A stretch of DNA of 64,000 nt from Chryseobacterium sp. H1D6B (GCF_029892445.1 NZ_JARXVJ010000001.1:1736001-1800000), one strand, 5' to 3'; positions 42,567 to 52,494 are shown, counted from the first letter of the stretch. The notes: generated from the letters alone by a model not told the origin. Numbers and translations are program-made.

Positions 42567-43235
42567 TTAAATATATTTTGCCGCTAAAACCTCTAAATAC
42601 TTATCAGAATTTATTCCGGAGAAAAAGTGATTAATATTGTCGTCAAAATCTACTTTATAGAAATCTCCTTCATTTACTTCTTGATATTGAGCTTTTTTTT
42701 CTATTCTTTTTTCAATGACATCAATGATTTCCTTTAAATTATAATAATAAGGAAATGCACAGTTTATTGTTTTATTTTTAATCTGTGTACAGCTTGATTT
42801 CAAGAAACTGGAAATATCGTCAATATCTATAAGCAGTCTTCTTGCATTGCTGTGTACAACAAACTGATGATCATTGGTGATTTGGGTTTTAAGAAAATTA
42901 AAAAGTGTATTGGGGTTTCCGCCCTTTCCTACGATATTTCCTATTCTTAAAATGAGGTAGTTATCTGAATTATTTTCTATATAATTTTCAATTTCCTTTT
43001 TATGCAGCACGTAAGGACTAGTTTGTTTCGACTGATCATGAATGCTGAGCGTAGAAAAATAAATTAGTTTACTGCGGCTGTTATTTTCAAGGGTATTTTT
43101 CAAAAGAGAAAACTCTCTTTCAAATTCGGAAATTCTTGTTTCGAGGGAATTTGAAACACCGGAAGCAAAGAATAACATGTCCTTTGAATCAATGTCTTTT
43201 AATGAGCTGGCAATAAGTCCGGTTCCTATAATCAT
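42567..43235 (-). CDS. Short NAD(P)-dependent epimerase/dehydratase-like protein
   Basis: At 222 residues this is shorter than the 300 or more of typical extended SDR sugar epimerases. A shortened Rossmann start MIIGTGLIASSL lacks the usual first strand residues. YFSTLSIHD is in the S/T position, and YVLHKKE supplies the YxxxK pair (Y75, K79). A stop codon lies directly upstream in frame, so the start is genuine. It may be a reduced NAD-dependent sugar-modifying enzyme. The C-terminal substrate region is small, and activity is uncertain. Confidence 0.75.
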   Translation of the reverse strand: MIIGTGLIASSLKDIDSKDMLFFASGVSNSLETRISEFEREFSLLKNTLENNSRSKLIYFSTLSIHDQSKQTSPYVLHKKEIENYIENNSDNYLILRIGNIVGKGGNPNTLFNFLKTQITNDHQFVVHSNARRLLIDIDDISSFLKSSCTQIKNKTINCAFPYYYNLKEIIDVIEKRIEKKAQYQEVNEGDFYKVDFDDNINHFFSGINSDKYLEVLAAKYI

Positions 43236-43260
43236 ATACTGTAATTGCGTTTCAATTTAG

Positions 43261-44130
43261 TTAAATATTTGTGTTTGTTTTTTTATTGATACCTGAAGAA
43301 TATCTGATGTAGTTGAGATATTTTTTTACAATTAAAAAGTGATCTTTAAATGTAAGTCTCTTCCAGGGATAAAACTTTAATGTAAAGAAAATGTTTTTTT
43401 TGTTAATAGGGTAGTATTCAAAATACTTATATAGAAATCCTAAAAAAGCCTTTTTTTCTGTTTCGGGATCATCCGTTTTCTGAAAATCGGAGCCTAAATT
43501 TTCTCTGATTTTCATATTGGTGTCAAACCATATTTTATCAAGATTTCCTTTTGAAAAATGTTCAATGAGAATATCATCCACTACATAATTCTGGAGATTT
43601 TTTGAAATTCTTAGACTGAAATCCAGATCGTATCCGTGGAAGCCTTTTAGTTCTTCATTAAATTTATAATTGATATATTTTTTTTTTGTTACTGCTAAAA
43701 AAACTCCGTCTACGGCAAATACTTTATTCATATTTTTCTTCGTTGATCCGATATGGAAAGAGTCTTTATTTTCTTTATTTCCCTGAAGAATATTGACAAA
43801 ATTATATTTCTCTGAAACAGTCCAGCTGGAAGGGGCAGAAGGAATATAAGATGAACCTGCAATTCCTATAACTCCGGAATCCGGTTTATTTAAATGAATA
43901 ATAAGTTTAGCACCCCAGTTTTCAGTTCGGAAAAGAATGTCTTCATGAATAAACAAAAGATTGTCATATTTAGCCTTTTCAGCTCCTTGGTTATAGGCTG
44001 TACAGATGCCCATTAATCCGGGATTATGAATTCTAATAATCTCATAGGGAACACCTATACTTTGAGAAATATTGTCTTCTAAAGCATTAAAGTATTCAGG
44101 GATATAGGATGAAATTATTATAGAAATCAT
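43261..44130 (-). CDS. Glycosyltransferase-like protein (Glyco_tranf_2_5 type)
   Basis: The 289-aa product begins MISIIISSYIPEYFNALEDNI and has IHNPGLMGICTAYNQGAEKAKYD and LLFIHEDILF, the arrangement of the Glyco_tranf_2_5 group (GT2-related). FAVDGVFLAVTKKKY and GFHGYDLDFSLRISK give the acceptor-side signature. The ASP box is HED rather than DxD. Sugar specificity is unknown. It lies 6 nt from the GT4 gene at 44137 in the same operon. Confidence 0.85.
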   Translation of the reverse strand: MISIIISSYIPEYFNALEDNISQSIGVPYEIIRIHNPGLMGICTAYNQGAEKAKYDNLLFIHEDILFRTENWGAKLIIHLNKPDSGVIGIAGSSYIPSAPSSWTVSEKYNFVNILQGNKENKDSFHIGSTKKNMNKVFAVDGVFLAVTKKKYINYKFNEELKGFHGYDLDFSLRISKNLQNYVVDDILIEHFSKGNLDKIWFDTNMKIRENLGSDFQKTDDPETEKKAFLGFLYKYFEYYPINKKNIFFTLKFYPWKRLTFKDHFLIVKKYLNYIRYSSGINKKTNTNI

Positions 44131-44136
44131 AAATCT

Positions 44137-45333
44137 TTATATTAAATTATCAATCGTAGTGAGAATCTCTGTACTCAATTTCTTGTCAGAATATTCTTCT
44201 TCTAATTTTCTATGGATTTTTTCGCCGTAAATCTCTCTCAATGAATTATCCTGCATTAGTTTGATGACTTCAGCAGCCATTGTGTCAAGATCTAAATAAG
44301 GTACAAGAACACCGTGATTATCTTCTAAAAATTCTACTGCACCGCCGCTTTTTTCAAATGCAACAATGGGTTTTTTGAGTTTTGCGGCTGTAAGCATAAC
44401 GAGAGGAAAAGGATCTTCTCTAGACATCAGCATGAAAACATCAAAAAGATTAATATACTCATTAGGGAATTTATTATGGTCTATAAAAAGAATATCATCA
44501 GCAACGCCAAGCTTTTCAGCATCTATTTTAGCACATCTCACGGCGGGACTTTTGGAAGTTCCTCCTAGATTGATAAACTTAAAATTCAGATTCGTTTTCT
44601 GCTTTATTTTTTGAACAAGTAAGGGAACAAGATCTGTTCCTTTTCGCAGTTCCTGAGAACTGGCGATACCAATAATCAGTTCATTATTTTTTATATTCAG
44701 TTCATTTCTCAGACTTTCCTTATCTTTTTGAAGGGTAAGAACAGTATCTACAAAAGAATGAATGACTTTTATTTTTTTTGGATCTCCTCCATATTTAGCA
44801 ATTAGATTTTCAGCTACAGCTTTAGAACCTGCTATTATTCTTGTGACATTAGAAATATTCTCTAAAACAAATTCTTTAGGATAAGTACTTTCTATACCAA
44901 ATGTAAGCTCATGAATAGCCACAATGGTAGGGATATTTTTTTTATAGAAAGGAAGCGTCCAGATCAGAGATTCCATTGTATTCCCGTAGACTAAGTCATA
45001 ATTATTAAGCAGCAGACTGGATGTTATTTTATCAATCTTATCCTGATGGGTTTCTTTTGTTTTAAAAACAATAGACTGGACTCTTTTTAAATTTCTTTTT
45101 ATAAATGAAAGCGACTGCAGATGATAATGGGCTACAACAATATGATTAGAAATTTTCGCAAAATCTTCATAAAGTTCTCCACCTCGGATCAATAAAACAT
45201 CTATGGTGTAATTTTCTCTTTCCTTTTTTAATCTTTTTAATAGATTTAAAATAAGAATAGGGGCGCCCGACAAAGATGCTTCATGGGAAATGAATAATAT
45301 TTTTTTTGTAGTATTCATTTTAGAGGGATTCAT
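44137..45333 (-). CDS. Glycosyltransferase family 4
   Basis: This 398-aa GT-B enzyme has an N-terminal ISHEASLSGAPILILNLLKRL, a donor half with GIASSQELRKGTDLV (about 225-240) and a conserved MSREDPFPLVMLTAAKLKKPIVAF segment with SGGAVEFL. The start at 45333 overlaps the upstream acyltransferase by 14 nt; ATG 45318 (MNTTKKILFISHE) is an equally good alternative and removes the overlap. Confidence 0.9.
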   Translation of the reverse strand: MNPSKMNTTKKILFISHEASLSGAPILILNLLKRLKKERENYTIDVLLIRGGELYEDFAKISNHIVVAHYHLQSLSFIKRNLKRVQSIVFKTKETHQDKIDKITSSLLLNNYDLVYGNTMESLIWTLPFYKKNIPTIVAIHELTFGIESTYPKEFVLENISNVTRIIAGSKAVAENLIAKYGGDPKKIKVIHSFVDTVLTLQKDKESLRNELNIKNNELIIGIASSQELRKGTDLVPLLVQKIKQKTNLNFKFINLGGTSKSPAVRCAKIDAEKLGVADDILFIDHNKFPNEYINLFDVFMLMSREDPFPLVMLTAAKLKKPIVAFEKSGGAVEFLEDNHGVLVPYLDLDTMAAEVIKLMQDNSLREIYGEKIHRKLEEEYSDKKLSTEILTTIDNLI

Positions 45334-45910
45334 AGATTAAGGTTTGATTATTTTTGACTATTGTGTTGGATGGGATAGATTTGTGAATTACACATCCTGC
45401 TCCAATAACAGAATTATCTCCAATTGTAACTCCTTTTAAAATTACAACATTGCTTCCCAGCCAGCAGTTTCTACCTATTTTTATAGGGCTTTTTGAGTAT
45501 TTTTCTTTTTCAATGTGGATGGTGGTTCCTTTCTCTATAAGATGGTTGTGGTCGTATAATTTCACGCCTTCTCCGAAAATTGTATCATCACCAATTTCAA
45601 TCTTATCTAAACAATTAATAGAGCAGTAATTATTGAAAAAAACTCTTTTTCCTATTATTAGTTCTGAATCTGGATATACCAAAATACGGCAGTAATCTCT
45701 TAATAGAACATGCTCATCGATAGATATATTTCCATAGGAATTATTATCTCCTTTAAAAATAGCTGTATCCTGAGGAACAAAAGTGGGATGAATATGTACG
45801 CTGGGTTTTGACAACAGTTTTTGCCAGGCCTCGTGTCTGGTTTTCCTTTCTTTGTTTTGAACTAAAGAAAGAATTTTTTCAGAAATGTATTTTTTTATTT
45901 TTGGGAACAT
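45320..45910 (-). CDS. Hexapeptide-repeat acyltransferase
   Basis: The product has 196 residues. After a charged N-terminal helix it has a left-handed beta-helix (about 70-185) with VLLRDYCRILVYPDSELIIG, IEIGDDTIFGEGV, H118 region YDHNHLI, and IKIGRNCWLGSNVVILKG/VTIGDNSVIGAGCV turns. This is the WbbJ/NodL-type acetyltransferase pattern. It overlaps the upstream GT2 gene by one base. A sugar hydroxyl or amino group of the glycan is the likely target. Confidence 0.86.
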   Translation of the reverse strand: MFPKIKKYISEKILSLVQNKERKTRHEAWQKLLSKPSVHIHPTFVPQDTAIFKGDNNSYGNISIDEHVLLRDYCRILVYPDSELIIGKRVFFNNYCSINCLDKIEIGDDTIFGEGVKLYDHNHLIEKGTTIHIEKEKYSKSPIKIGRNCWLGSNVVILKGVTIGDNSVIGAGCVIHKSIPSNTIVKNNQTLIYESL

Positions 45911-46806
45911 TAAAAAAACTTGTATTTTAAATGATATAATTTAACAGGTAATTGATATTTCATACAGAAATCTAGCCAACGCTCTTTTCCTTTATATTGT
46001 GTGTATTTTTCAGAAACTTTTTTAATTTCTTCTTTGTTTGTTGAAGAGAAATAGATCTTTTTTATATCATTATTTATTTTGATTGTATTCTCAAGGGAAG
46101 TGTCATATTTTAATCTTAGTAAAACTTCCTCAGTAATAACTATTCTTTCTTTTATCTTAGAAATATTTTCGCCGTGCTTTCTATGATATGCCAGATTTTC
46201 AGGAATGAAGGTGAAATAATAATTCTCGTTGATTCTTAACCATCTGTCATAGTCTTCAATAAGTATGTTTTTATCATAAATTCCGGTTTCAATCAATACT
46301 TTTCTCTTCACCAGCGTACTTAATGCAGGAATATGATTTCCTTTTTTTAAATTACTTTGAAACTGAACAGGATTTTCATAAAAACCAAAGTCATTATGAT
46401 AATTTGCTAAACTTTTATCTTCTTTTATAATGAACGCACTTGAAAAAGCTACAGCAAAACTGTCATCTTGCTTTTCTAAGGAATTTACGCATTTACTTAG
46501 AAAATCAGAGTGAAAATAGTCATCTGCAGCAACGATATTAACGTATTTTCCTTCTGTCATTTCTATACATTCATTAAGTGTTATGGCAAAACCCTTATTT
46601 GCAGTATGAAAATTTGTTTTAGCAGGAATATTGTTATTCTTCAGCCACTTTTTAAATATTTCAGCGGAATTATCTTTAGAGGCATCATCAGCAACGATGA
46701 GTTCCCAATTTGTATAAGTTTGATTTTTTATACTATTTAAGCACTCTTCAATAAATTCTGAGTGATTATAAGAAACAACAATAAAACTTACCAGCGGGCT
46801 TTCCAT
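45910..46806 (-). CDS. Glycosyltransferase family 2
   Basis: The 298-aa GT-A product has VSFIVVSYNHSEFIEECL, ADDASKDNS at 39-47 and AADDYF at 93-98. YDKNILIEDYDRWLRINENYYF follows as the acceptor-side motif of the WcaA/WbbV-like subgroup. It overlaps its neighbours by one base on each side (45910 and 46806), in a translationally coupled run. The sugar is unknown. Confidence 0.91.
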   Translation of the reverse strand: MESPLVSFIVVSYNHSEFIEECLNSIKNQTYTNWELIVADDASKDNSAEIFKKWLKNNNIPAKTNFHTANKGFAITLNECIEMTEGKYVNIVAADDYFHSDFLSKCVNSLEKQDDSFAVAFSSAFIIKEDKSLANYHNDFGFYENPVQFQSNLKKGNHIPALSTLVKRKVLIETGIYDKNILIEDYDRWLRINENYYFTFIPENLAYHRKHGENISKIKERIVITEEVLLRLKYDTSLENTIKINNDIKKIYFSSTNKEEIKKVSEKYTQYKGKERWLDFCMKYQLPVKLYHLKYKFF

Positions 46807-47906
46807 TAAAATTTATTTAATAGTTCAATAATCTTAGAAACTTCTTCTTCTTTCATAACAGGAGAGAGCGGAAGACTTAAAACTTCTTCATGAATTTTTT
46901 CACTGATAGGAAAAGAAAGTGTATTCCATTCTTTATAGGCCTGCTGTTTGTGAGGCGGAATAGGATAATGAATAAGTGTCTGTACACCGTTTTCAACAAG
47001 ATATGCTTGAAGAGCTTCCCTATTTTCTGTTCTTATTACAAAAAGATGCCATACGTGCTCTTTTTCATCTTCTGGATATTCAGGAAGTATTATTTTAGGA
47101 TTTGAAATTTGATTAATAAAACGTTTAGCTATATGTCTTCTAGTTTCATTTTCAGTATCAATATATTTTAATTTAATATCTAAAACAGCAGCCTGCATTT
47201 CATCTAATCTTGAGTTAAGCCCTTGGTATATATTTACATATTTTTGATTAGAACCATAATTAGCCAGGGCTCTGATTGTTTTTGCCAGCTCATCATCATT
47301 TGTTGTTACAGCCCCAGCATCTCCTAATGCGCCTAAATTTTTACCTGGATAAAAACTAAAACCGGCGGCATCTCCTAAATTACCGGATTTTGTCCCATTC
47401 CATTCAGCACCGATAGCCTGTGCATTGTCTTCTATGACTTTTAGATTGTATTGTGCGGCTAATGCTTTTAGTTTTTCCGAAAAAATAATTCTTCCATAGA
47501 GATGAACAACTAAAATTCCTTTGGTTTTGGAAGTTATTTTTTCTTCAATTTTTGAAATGTCAACATTGTATGTATTGGTATCTGGTTCTACTAGAACCGG
47601 AACAAGTCCGTTATCAGAAATTGCTAAAATAGAAGCAATGTAAGTATTGGAAGGGACAATGACTTCGTCACCGGTACTCATTACTCCCATTTCAATATAA
47701 GCACGAAGTATAAGACGCAGGGCATCTAGGCCATTAGCAACACCAATTGCTGTTGTAGAGCCAATATACCTGGAAAGGTTTTTTTCGAAATGAGCAAGTT
47801 CATTTCCCATAAGATACCAGCCGGAGCGGAAAACTTCTATAAGCTTACTTTCAATTTCATTTTGATACTGTAAGTTGATTTTTTGCAAATCAAGGAATTT
47901 AATCAT
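46806..47906 (-). CDS. PLP-dependent sugar aminotransferase (DegT/DnrJ/EryC1/StrS family, FdtB/QdtB-like)
   Basis: This 366-aa enzyme has the family fold: [13 protein letters not shown] (about 55-67), the PLP-facing D160 in [11 protein letters not shown] and the Schiff-base lysine K189 in [32 protein letters not shown] and HVWHLFVI follow. [13 protein letters not shown] and [10 protein letters not shown] are typical of FdtB/QdtB, which aminate C3 of dTDP-3-keto-6-deoxyhexoses. The FdtA-type cupins and acetyltransferase just upstream support that step. Confidence 0.92.
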   Translation of the reverse strand: MIKFLDLQKINLQYQNEIESKLIEVFRSGWYLMGNELAHFEKNLSRYIGSTTAIGVANGLDALRLILRAYIEMGVMSTGDEVIVPSNTYIASILAISDNGLVPVLVEPDTNTYNVDISKIEEKITSKTKGILVVHLYGRIIFSEKLKALAAQYNLKVIEDNAQAIGAEWNGTKSGNLGDAAGFSFYPGKNLGALGDAGAVTTNDDELAKTIRALANYGSNQKYVNIYQGLNSRLDEMQAAVLDIKLKYIDTENETRRHIAKRFINQISNPKIILPEYPEDEKEHVWHLFVIRTENREALQAYLVENGVQTLIHYPIPPHKQQAYKEWNTLSFPISEKIHEEVLSLPLSPVMKEEEVSKIIELLNKF

Positions 47907-48961
47907 GAGAATGTGTTTTTAATTTTTTTATTAAGGGGTTTTTCTATTTTCTCAAATGCAAATATACTGGTAATAAGTGTAATAGAGAACATTACTAATG
48001 CCAGTGGAATGCCTTCTAAATGGATGCCCATCAGTCCGTTATACTTACTTACATAGGTGATTGCTAAGTAGTGGATTAAATAAAAACCAAAACTAATTTC
48101 ACCTAAATACACCAGCCATTTCCAAGAAAGCAGTTTTGATATCCAGGTCTCTTTTTTTTCTAAAATAAAAGGTTTAGCAGAGATAAGGATAATTAAGCAC
48201 ATGGGAAGCCAATAGTAAATAGAATATCTATAACTAATAGGGAAGTTGTTTCGTAAAATAAAAAATAATATTAAAACAAATAAAGATCCTATTTCAAGAA
48301 TTGTGTATGTGTTTGTATTCAAAATTAGATTCCTATTTTTAAGATAGGAATAAATGTCAAATAAAAATATACCCAAAAGGAAATCGAAAATTCTTGTAAG
48401 AGGAGATATATACAGCCAATAATGGATTTTTTCGGATGGAAGCAGATTATTAAGTGCCAGTATTAAAAATACAAACCCTGCAAATAATATTGTTTTAAGA
48501 GCTGTACTGAATTTATAACTCACAATAATTAAAATTGGAAAAAATGCATAGAAAAACATTTCATCAGAAATACTCCAAGAAGGAGCGTTATATGAGAAAA
48601 AATATTGTTGATCCGGAATGTAGCTTTGTAATAAAAAGTTGTTATAAGTTAAAATTTTATAACTGCTAAACAAAGCGGGGATGGAGACCAGCATTGTTAC
48701 AAAATGCAAAGGATAGATCCTGGCAAACCGTGCAATATAAAACTTCTTAAGAGTAATCGTATTACGCCTAAATTTTTCCCTATAATTTAAAGCAAGTATA
48801 AATCCGCTTAAAATGAAAAAGAAACTTACACCTAAAAATCCCTCGGAAAAAATATTATTGAAAAGGTCTTTATAATCTTCATCTAACTTTAAAAAAGATA
48901 AATGACTAAAAAAGACACATAGAGCAAAAAAAAATCTTAGCGAGGTTAAAGGCTTAATCAT
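47903..48961 (-). CDS. Acyltransferase family 3 (OafA/YrhL-like) membrane protein
   Basis: This 352-aa polytopic membrane protein has about ten hydrophobic segments. [16 protein letters not shown] carries the family RxxA...H pattern with the functional histidine near residue 20. [28 protein letters not shown] and [17 protein letters not shown] are standard acyltransferase-3 signatures. Such enzymes O-acetylate surface sugars. Overlaps of 4 nt with both flanking genes show tight coupling within the 3-amino-sugar operon. Confidence 0.92.
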   Translation of the reverse strand: MIKPLTSLRFFFALCVFFSHLSFLKLDEDYKDLFNNIFSEGFLGVSFFFILSGFILALNYREKFRRNTITLKKFYIARFARIYPLHFVTMLVSIPALFSSYKILTYNNFLLQSYIPDQQYFFSYNAPSWSISDEMFFYAFFPILIIVSYKFSTALKTILFAGFVFLILALNNLLPSEKIHYWLYISPLTRIFDFLLGIFLFDIYSYLKNRNLILNTNTYTILEIGSLFVLILFFILRNNFPISYRYSIYYWLPMCLIILISAKPFILEKKETWISKLLSWKWLVYLGEISFGFYLIHYLAITYVSKYNGLMGIHLEGIPLALVMFSITLITSIFAFEKIEKPLNKKIKNTFS

Positions 48962-49506
48962 CTTAGAACCAGTTCAGAATTAATAAAATGATAATGATTT
49001 CCTTCTTTGTCAATCATATCTAGATTTACAATTTTTCCTTCCTTAGTAATATATCCGCTATGCACAGCCGGATTTCCGTAAAAGATATGATGAGCAGGGA
49101 TACTTTTTGTAACAACGCTTCCTGCACCAATTAATGCACTTTCACCAATTGTATTTCCTGCAATAATAGTTGAGTTAGCTCCAATAGATGCTCCTTTTTT
49201 AATCAGAGTTTTAGAAAAGTCTATAGGATATTGCTTTGACCGTGGAATTAGATCATTTGTAAAAGTTACATTCGGTCCAATAAACACATTATCTTCTAAT
49301 GTAACGCCGTCCCAAATTTGTACTCCCGGTTTTATAGTAACATCATTTCCGATTACTACATCATTTTCAATAAAAACATTACAGTTAATATTACAATTTT
49401 TTCCAATACGTGCATCTTTCAAAATAACGCAAAACTGCCAAATAGTAGTACCCTCACCAATTTTTTCGGTTTGAACATCAGCGGAAATGTGAATCTTATA
49501 TTTCAT
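48958..49506 (-). CDS. dTDP-3-amino-sugar N-acetyltransferase-like protein (FdtC/QdtC-like)
   Basis: This 182-residue left-handed beta-helix enzyme begins YKIHISADVQTEKIGEGTTIWQF, a start shared by FdtC, QdtC and WxcM N-terminal domains. Hexapeptide turns run from about 15 to 150 (IGNDVTIKPGVQIWDGV, IGPNVTFTNDLIPRS, ITHIFYGNPA-type ending). N-acetylation of the 3-amino group made by the product of 46806 is the expected reaction. Overlaps of 4 and 11 nt link it to its neighbours. Confidence 0.88.
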   Translation of the reverse strand: MKYKIHISADVQTEKIGEGTTIWQFCVILKDARIGKNCNINCNVFIENDVVIGNDVTIKPGVQIWDGVTLEDNVFIGPNVTFTNDLIPRSKQYPIDFSKTLIKKGASIGANSTIIAGNTIGESALIGAGSVVTKSIPAHHIFYGNPAVHSGYITKEGKIVNLDMIDKEGNHYHFINSELVLR

Positions 49507-49918
49507 CTTGTATCTTTAAAAAAGTCTCATAATCTCTAATATAGTCTTCTTCATTATAATGATGAGAAGCTAACACTAAACAGATCGCTCCAGAAGAAAA
49601 GTTGATCTCTGATGCCCAAATTCCTGGAGGAATATGTAATCCAATATCAGGGCGATTGAGAAAAACCTGGCGCTTAAATTTTCCATCATCCAGTGATACT
49701 TCAAAACTTCCGCTGGCAGCGATTAAAAATTGGTGGCATTCTCTATGTGAATGTGCACCTCTGCTTTCTCCGCCTGCAATATCATATAAATAAAAGATTC
49801 TTTTGACATTGAAGGGAAATTCAGAATTGTTTTCGATGACAGTAAGATTTCCTTCGTTGAAACTGGTTTTACCCAAGTCTACAACACCACAGTCGAATAC
49901 AGAAAGTTTATTTTTCAT
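49496..49918 (-). CDS. dTDP-4-keto-6-deoxyglucose 3,4-ketoisomerase-like cupin (FdtA/QdtA family), intact motif
   Basis: This 140-aa single-cupin protein has VKRIFYLYDIAGGESRGAHSHREC, where H56 and H58 fit the two conserved histidines of FdtA/QdtA. GSFEVSLDDG and PDIGLHIPPGIWASE follow. The family converts dTDP-4-keto-6-deoxyglucose to a 3-keto sugar, feeding the aminotransferase. It overlaps the next cupin gene by 11 nt and is about one third identical to it by eye. Confidence 0.9.
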   Translation of the reverse strand: MKNKLSVFDCGVVDLGKTSFNEGNLTVIENNSEFPFNVKRIFYLYDIAGGESRGAHSHRECHQFLIAASGSFEVSLDDGKFKRQVFLNRPDIGLHIPPGIWASEINFSSGAICLVLASHHYNEEDYIRDYETFLKIQDEI

Positions 49919-50309
49919 TTACCAGCTTTTTAAATTCTTCAAAATCTCTTATATAATCATTTTCATTATACGGTTTGTCAGATACTATAAGCGCAAGAGA
50001 ATTAGTGGAAAAGTTTTCCAATTTCCGCCAGCACATTTTCGGGATATAAAGCCCATAATAAGATCTGTTTAAAGAAAATATTTTCTCCTCTGTTCCTGTA
50101 TGTATTTTTACATCAAAGCTACCAGAAAGAGCGATTATAAATTCCTGCTGTTCCTTAAAAGCATGGCTTCCTCTGGTTTCCCCTCCGGGTACATCATAGA
50201 TCCAATAAGTCCTTTCAATTGGAAAAGGGAGATTAGAAGGATGCTGAAAAAAAGAAAGATTTCCTCTTTTATCGTATATTTTGGGAAGTTCTATTAATTT
50301 TGGAATCAT
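49908..50309 (-). CDS. FdtA/QdtA-family cupin with altered active-site motif
   Basis: This 133-aa single cupin has ERTYWIYDVPGGETRGSHAFKEQQEF. The first histidine of the pair is kept (H49) but the second is F51, and the following CHQ of its neighbour is QQE. GSFDVKIHTG and RSYYGLYIPKMCWRKLENF retain the fold. It may be a non-catalytic partner, an isomerase of different stereochemistry, or inactive. It is coupled to wzt upstream (4-nt overlap) and to the second cupin (11-nt overlap). Confidence 0.87.
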   Translation of the reverse strand: MIPKLIELPKIYDKRGNLSFFQHPSNLPFPIERTYWIYDVPGGETRGSHAFKEQQEFIIALSGSFDVKIHTGTEEKIFSLNRSYYGLYIPKMCWRKLENFSTNSLALIVSDKPYNENDYIRDFEEFKKLVNEK

Positions 50310-51565
50310 GGTGTTTGTACATTATAATCAAAATTAGGTCTTGTAATTCCAGGATATGTGTGCAGTTTGTTACCCACTTTTACATTTTCAACTTCAAATC
50401 CAATAAAACTGTCTATTGAGAATAAAACTTCTGACTGATTTTTTCCGAAGATCAATTTGAAGTAGTAATTACCAGCATTAAGTAATCCAGCTGGAATATT
50501 AAACTCTACAGTATAAGTTCCAACTTTGGAATCTTGGTTTTCGGTCACTAGCTTTCCAACATGAAATATGATAAGTTCTTCATAATTTCTCAACTCAAAG
50601 GTTGTATCTAAATTGATATTTGGACAATTATTATGAAAAACAAGCTTCACATGTACTCCAGAATCAATATCAATTAGACTGCTTTTTGCTGCCGTAACAG
50701 TAAATTCTTTAATTCTAATATTATCATTTCCTACTGCTTCTTCAAGATTTCCATTATATGCATAATGAGTGGCAGAGGTGTTGTTTTTTTGATATTCTAT
50801 TATGGTGTCAAGGATATTTCCTTGATAATTTATATTTCCTTGATTTAGAAGTATACCTTTTGAACAAAGTTCTTTTACGGCCGTCATATTATGGCTTACA
50901 AATAAAATAGTCCTTCCTTCTCCTTTGGTAACATCTCCCATTTTTCCAAGACATTTCTTTTGAAATTCAGCATCTCCTACCGCTAAAACTTCATCTACAA
51001 TAAGAATTTCAGATTCTAAGTGGGCTGCTACAGCAAATGCCAGGCGGACATACATTCCTGAAGAGTATCTTTTTACCGGAGTATCAATGTATCTTTCTAC
51101 CCCAGAAAAATCAACTATTTCATCAAATTTACGTTTAATTTCTTTACGGGTCATTCCTAAAATGGCGCCGTTTAAAAATACATTTTCACGTCCTGTCATT
51201 TCAGGGTGGAATCCAGTTCCTACCTCTAATAATGAAGCAATTCTTCCATTGGTATAGATTTTTCCCGTAGTTGGTTTTGTTACCTTACTTAGAAGTTTCA
51301 GAAGAGTTGATTTTCCAGCTCCGTTTCTTCCAATGATCCCAACAGCATCTCCCTGTTCAATTTCAAAGTCAATGTCTCGGAGTGACCATACATATTCTGA
51401 ACTTCCTTTTGTGGTTCTGTCATTCGAGTCACCGATTTTTAAGTAAGGATCTTCATTACCTCTTATTTTATGCCAGAATCTGTTGAGATCATGAGATAAT
51501 GTGCCTGTACCCACCTGACCTAGACGGTATTGTTTTGATATATTTTCTGCCTTTAATGAAAGCAT
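50306..51565 (-). CDS. wzt: ABC transporter ATP-binding protein for polysaccharide export, with C-terminal Wzt-like domain
   Basis: The 419-aa product has a nucleotide-binding domain over about 1-245: Walker A GRNGAGKST (79-87), signature YSSGMYVRLAFA (167-178) and Walker B ILIVDEVLAVGDAE (187-200). The extra ~165 residues (about 255-419) form a beta-sandwich-like Wzt C-terminal domain. In O-antigen exporters that domain recognises the modified non-reducing end of the chain. Partner of the permease at 51646. Confidence 0.94.
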   Translation of the reverse strand: MLSLKAENISKQYRLGQVGTGTLSHDLNRFWHKIRGNEDPYLKIGDSNDRTTKGSSEYVWSLRDIDFEIEQGDAVGIIGRNGAGKSTLLKLLSKVTKPTTGKIYTNGRIASLLEVGTGFHPEMTGRENVFLNGAILGMTRKEIKRKFDEIVDFSGVERYIDTPVKRYSSGMYVRLAFAVAAHLESEILIVDEVLAVGDAEFQKKCLGKMGDVTKGEGRTILFVSHNMTAVKELCSKGILLNQGNINYQGNILDTIIEYQKNNTSATHYAYNGNLEEAVGNDNIRIKEFTVTAAKSSLIDIDSGVHVKLVFHNNCPNINLDTTFELRNYEELIIFHVGKLVTENQDSKVGTYTVEFNIPAGLLNAGNYYFKLIFGKNQSEVLFSIDSFIGFEVENVKVGNKLHTYPGITRPNFDYNVQTP

Positions 51566-51645
51566 GTGATTTAATTTTTTGAAATTTATTTTCTTAGTGT
51601 TCTCGTGTGAATTATTTAACTGTCATTAATTGTTGGTCAATTATT

Positions 51646-52494
51646 TTAAACAGTGTCCATAAAGGTTTTTTCTACTTTATTAAAGATGACCGTACCTATC
51701 ACCAAAAGTATAAGGATTATAATCGTGCTTATTCCCAGCATTGAAGGAGAAAAATCGCCAACACCAATCCATGCATATTTGAAGCATTCAAAAATACCTG
51801 TTAATGGGTTGTAATAGGCCAATTTTTTAAAAATGCCTGATAGTGAAGAAACAGGATATATAACCGGGGTAGCATACATATATAGACTTACTCCAAATCC
51901 TAACAGCATATTAAGATCTTTATATTTTGTGGTAAGTGCAGAAAAAATCATTCCGACACCTAATGCAAATAATGCCATCAATATAATTAAAAACGGCGTT
52001 GCTAAAACCCAAATATTGGGATGAACTTCTCCTTTTGATAAGTAATATGCCCATGCAATAATGAATAATAAAAACTGCACGGAGAAACGCATTAAGTTGG
52101 ATATTACAATGGAGATGGGGGTCACAAGTCTGGGGAAATATACTTTTCCAAAAATTGCGGCATTTCCTGTAAAGGTATTGGATGTTCCTGTTAACGAGCC
52201 GGAAAAATAATTCCAAAGGGTAACTCCTGCAAGGTAAAATAATAGAGGAGGAGCGCCGTCTGTAGGTAAGTTGGCAATTTTACCAAAAACAACCAGATAT
52301 ACGATTGTTGTTAAAATGGGATTAATAAAAAACCAGACAGGTCCTAAAATAGTCTGTTTGAAACTTGAGACAAAATCTCTTTTTACAAACATGTATACTA
52401 AGTCTTTATATCTCCAAACTTCTTTCAGTTTTAAATCAAATAAAGAATGGCTGTCTTCAATTGTCTCTGTCCACTTTTGTTGTGGTTCATTCAT
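51646..52494 (-). CDS. wzm: ABC transporter permease for polysaccharide export
   Basis: The 282-aa inner-membrane protein has six hydrophobic segments and the ABC-2 polysaccharide exporter signature YKDLVYMFVKRDFVSSFKQTILGPVWFFINPI (about 28-60). FSALTTKYKDLNMLLGFG and YYNPLTGIFECFKYAW are further family motifs. It forms the export channel with Wzt and begins the operon after the rmlA terminator. A TAAATTTG box (52511-52518) lies 16 nt upstream. Confidence 0.93.
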   Translation of the reverse strand: MNEPQQKWTETIEDSHSLFDLKLKEVWRYKDLVYMFVKRDFVSSFKQTILGPVWFFINPILTTIVYLVVFGKIANLPTDGAPPLLFYLAGVTLWNYFSGSLTGTSNTFTGNAAIFGKVYFPRLVTPISIVISNLMRFSVQFLLFIIAWAYYLSKGEVHPNIWVLATPFLIILMALFALGVGMIFSALTTKYKDLNMLLGFGVSLYMYATPVIYPVSSLSGIFKKLAYYNPLTGIFECFKYAWIGVGDFSPSMLGISTIIILILLVIGTVIFNKVEKTFMDTV

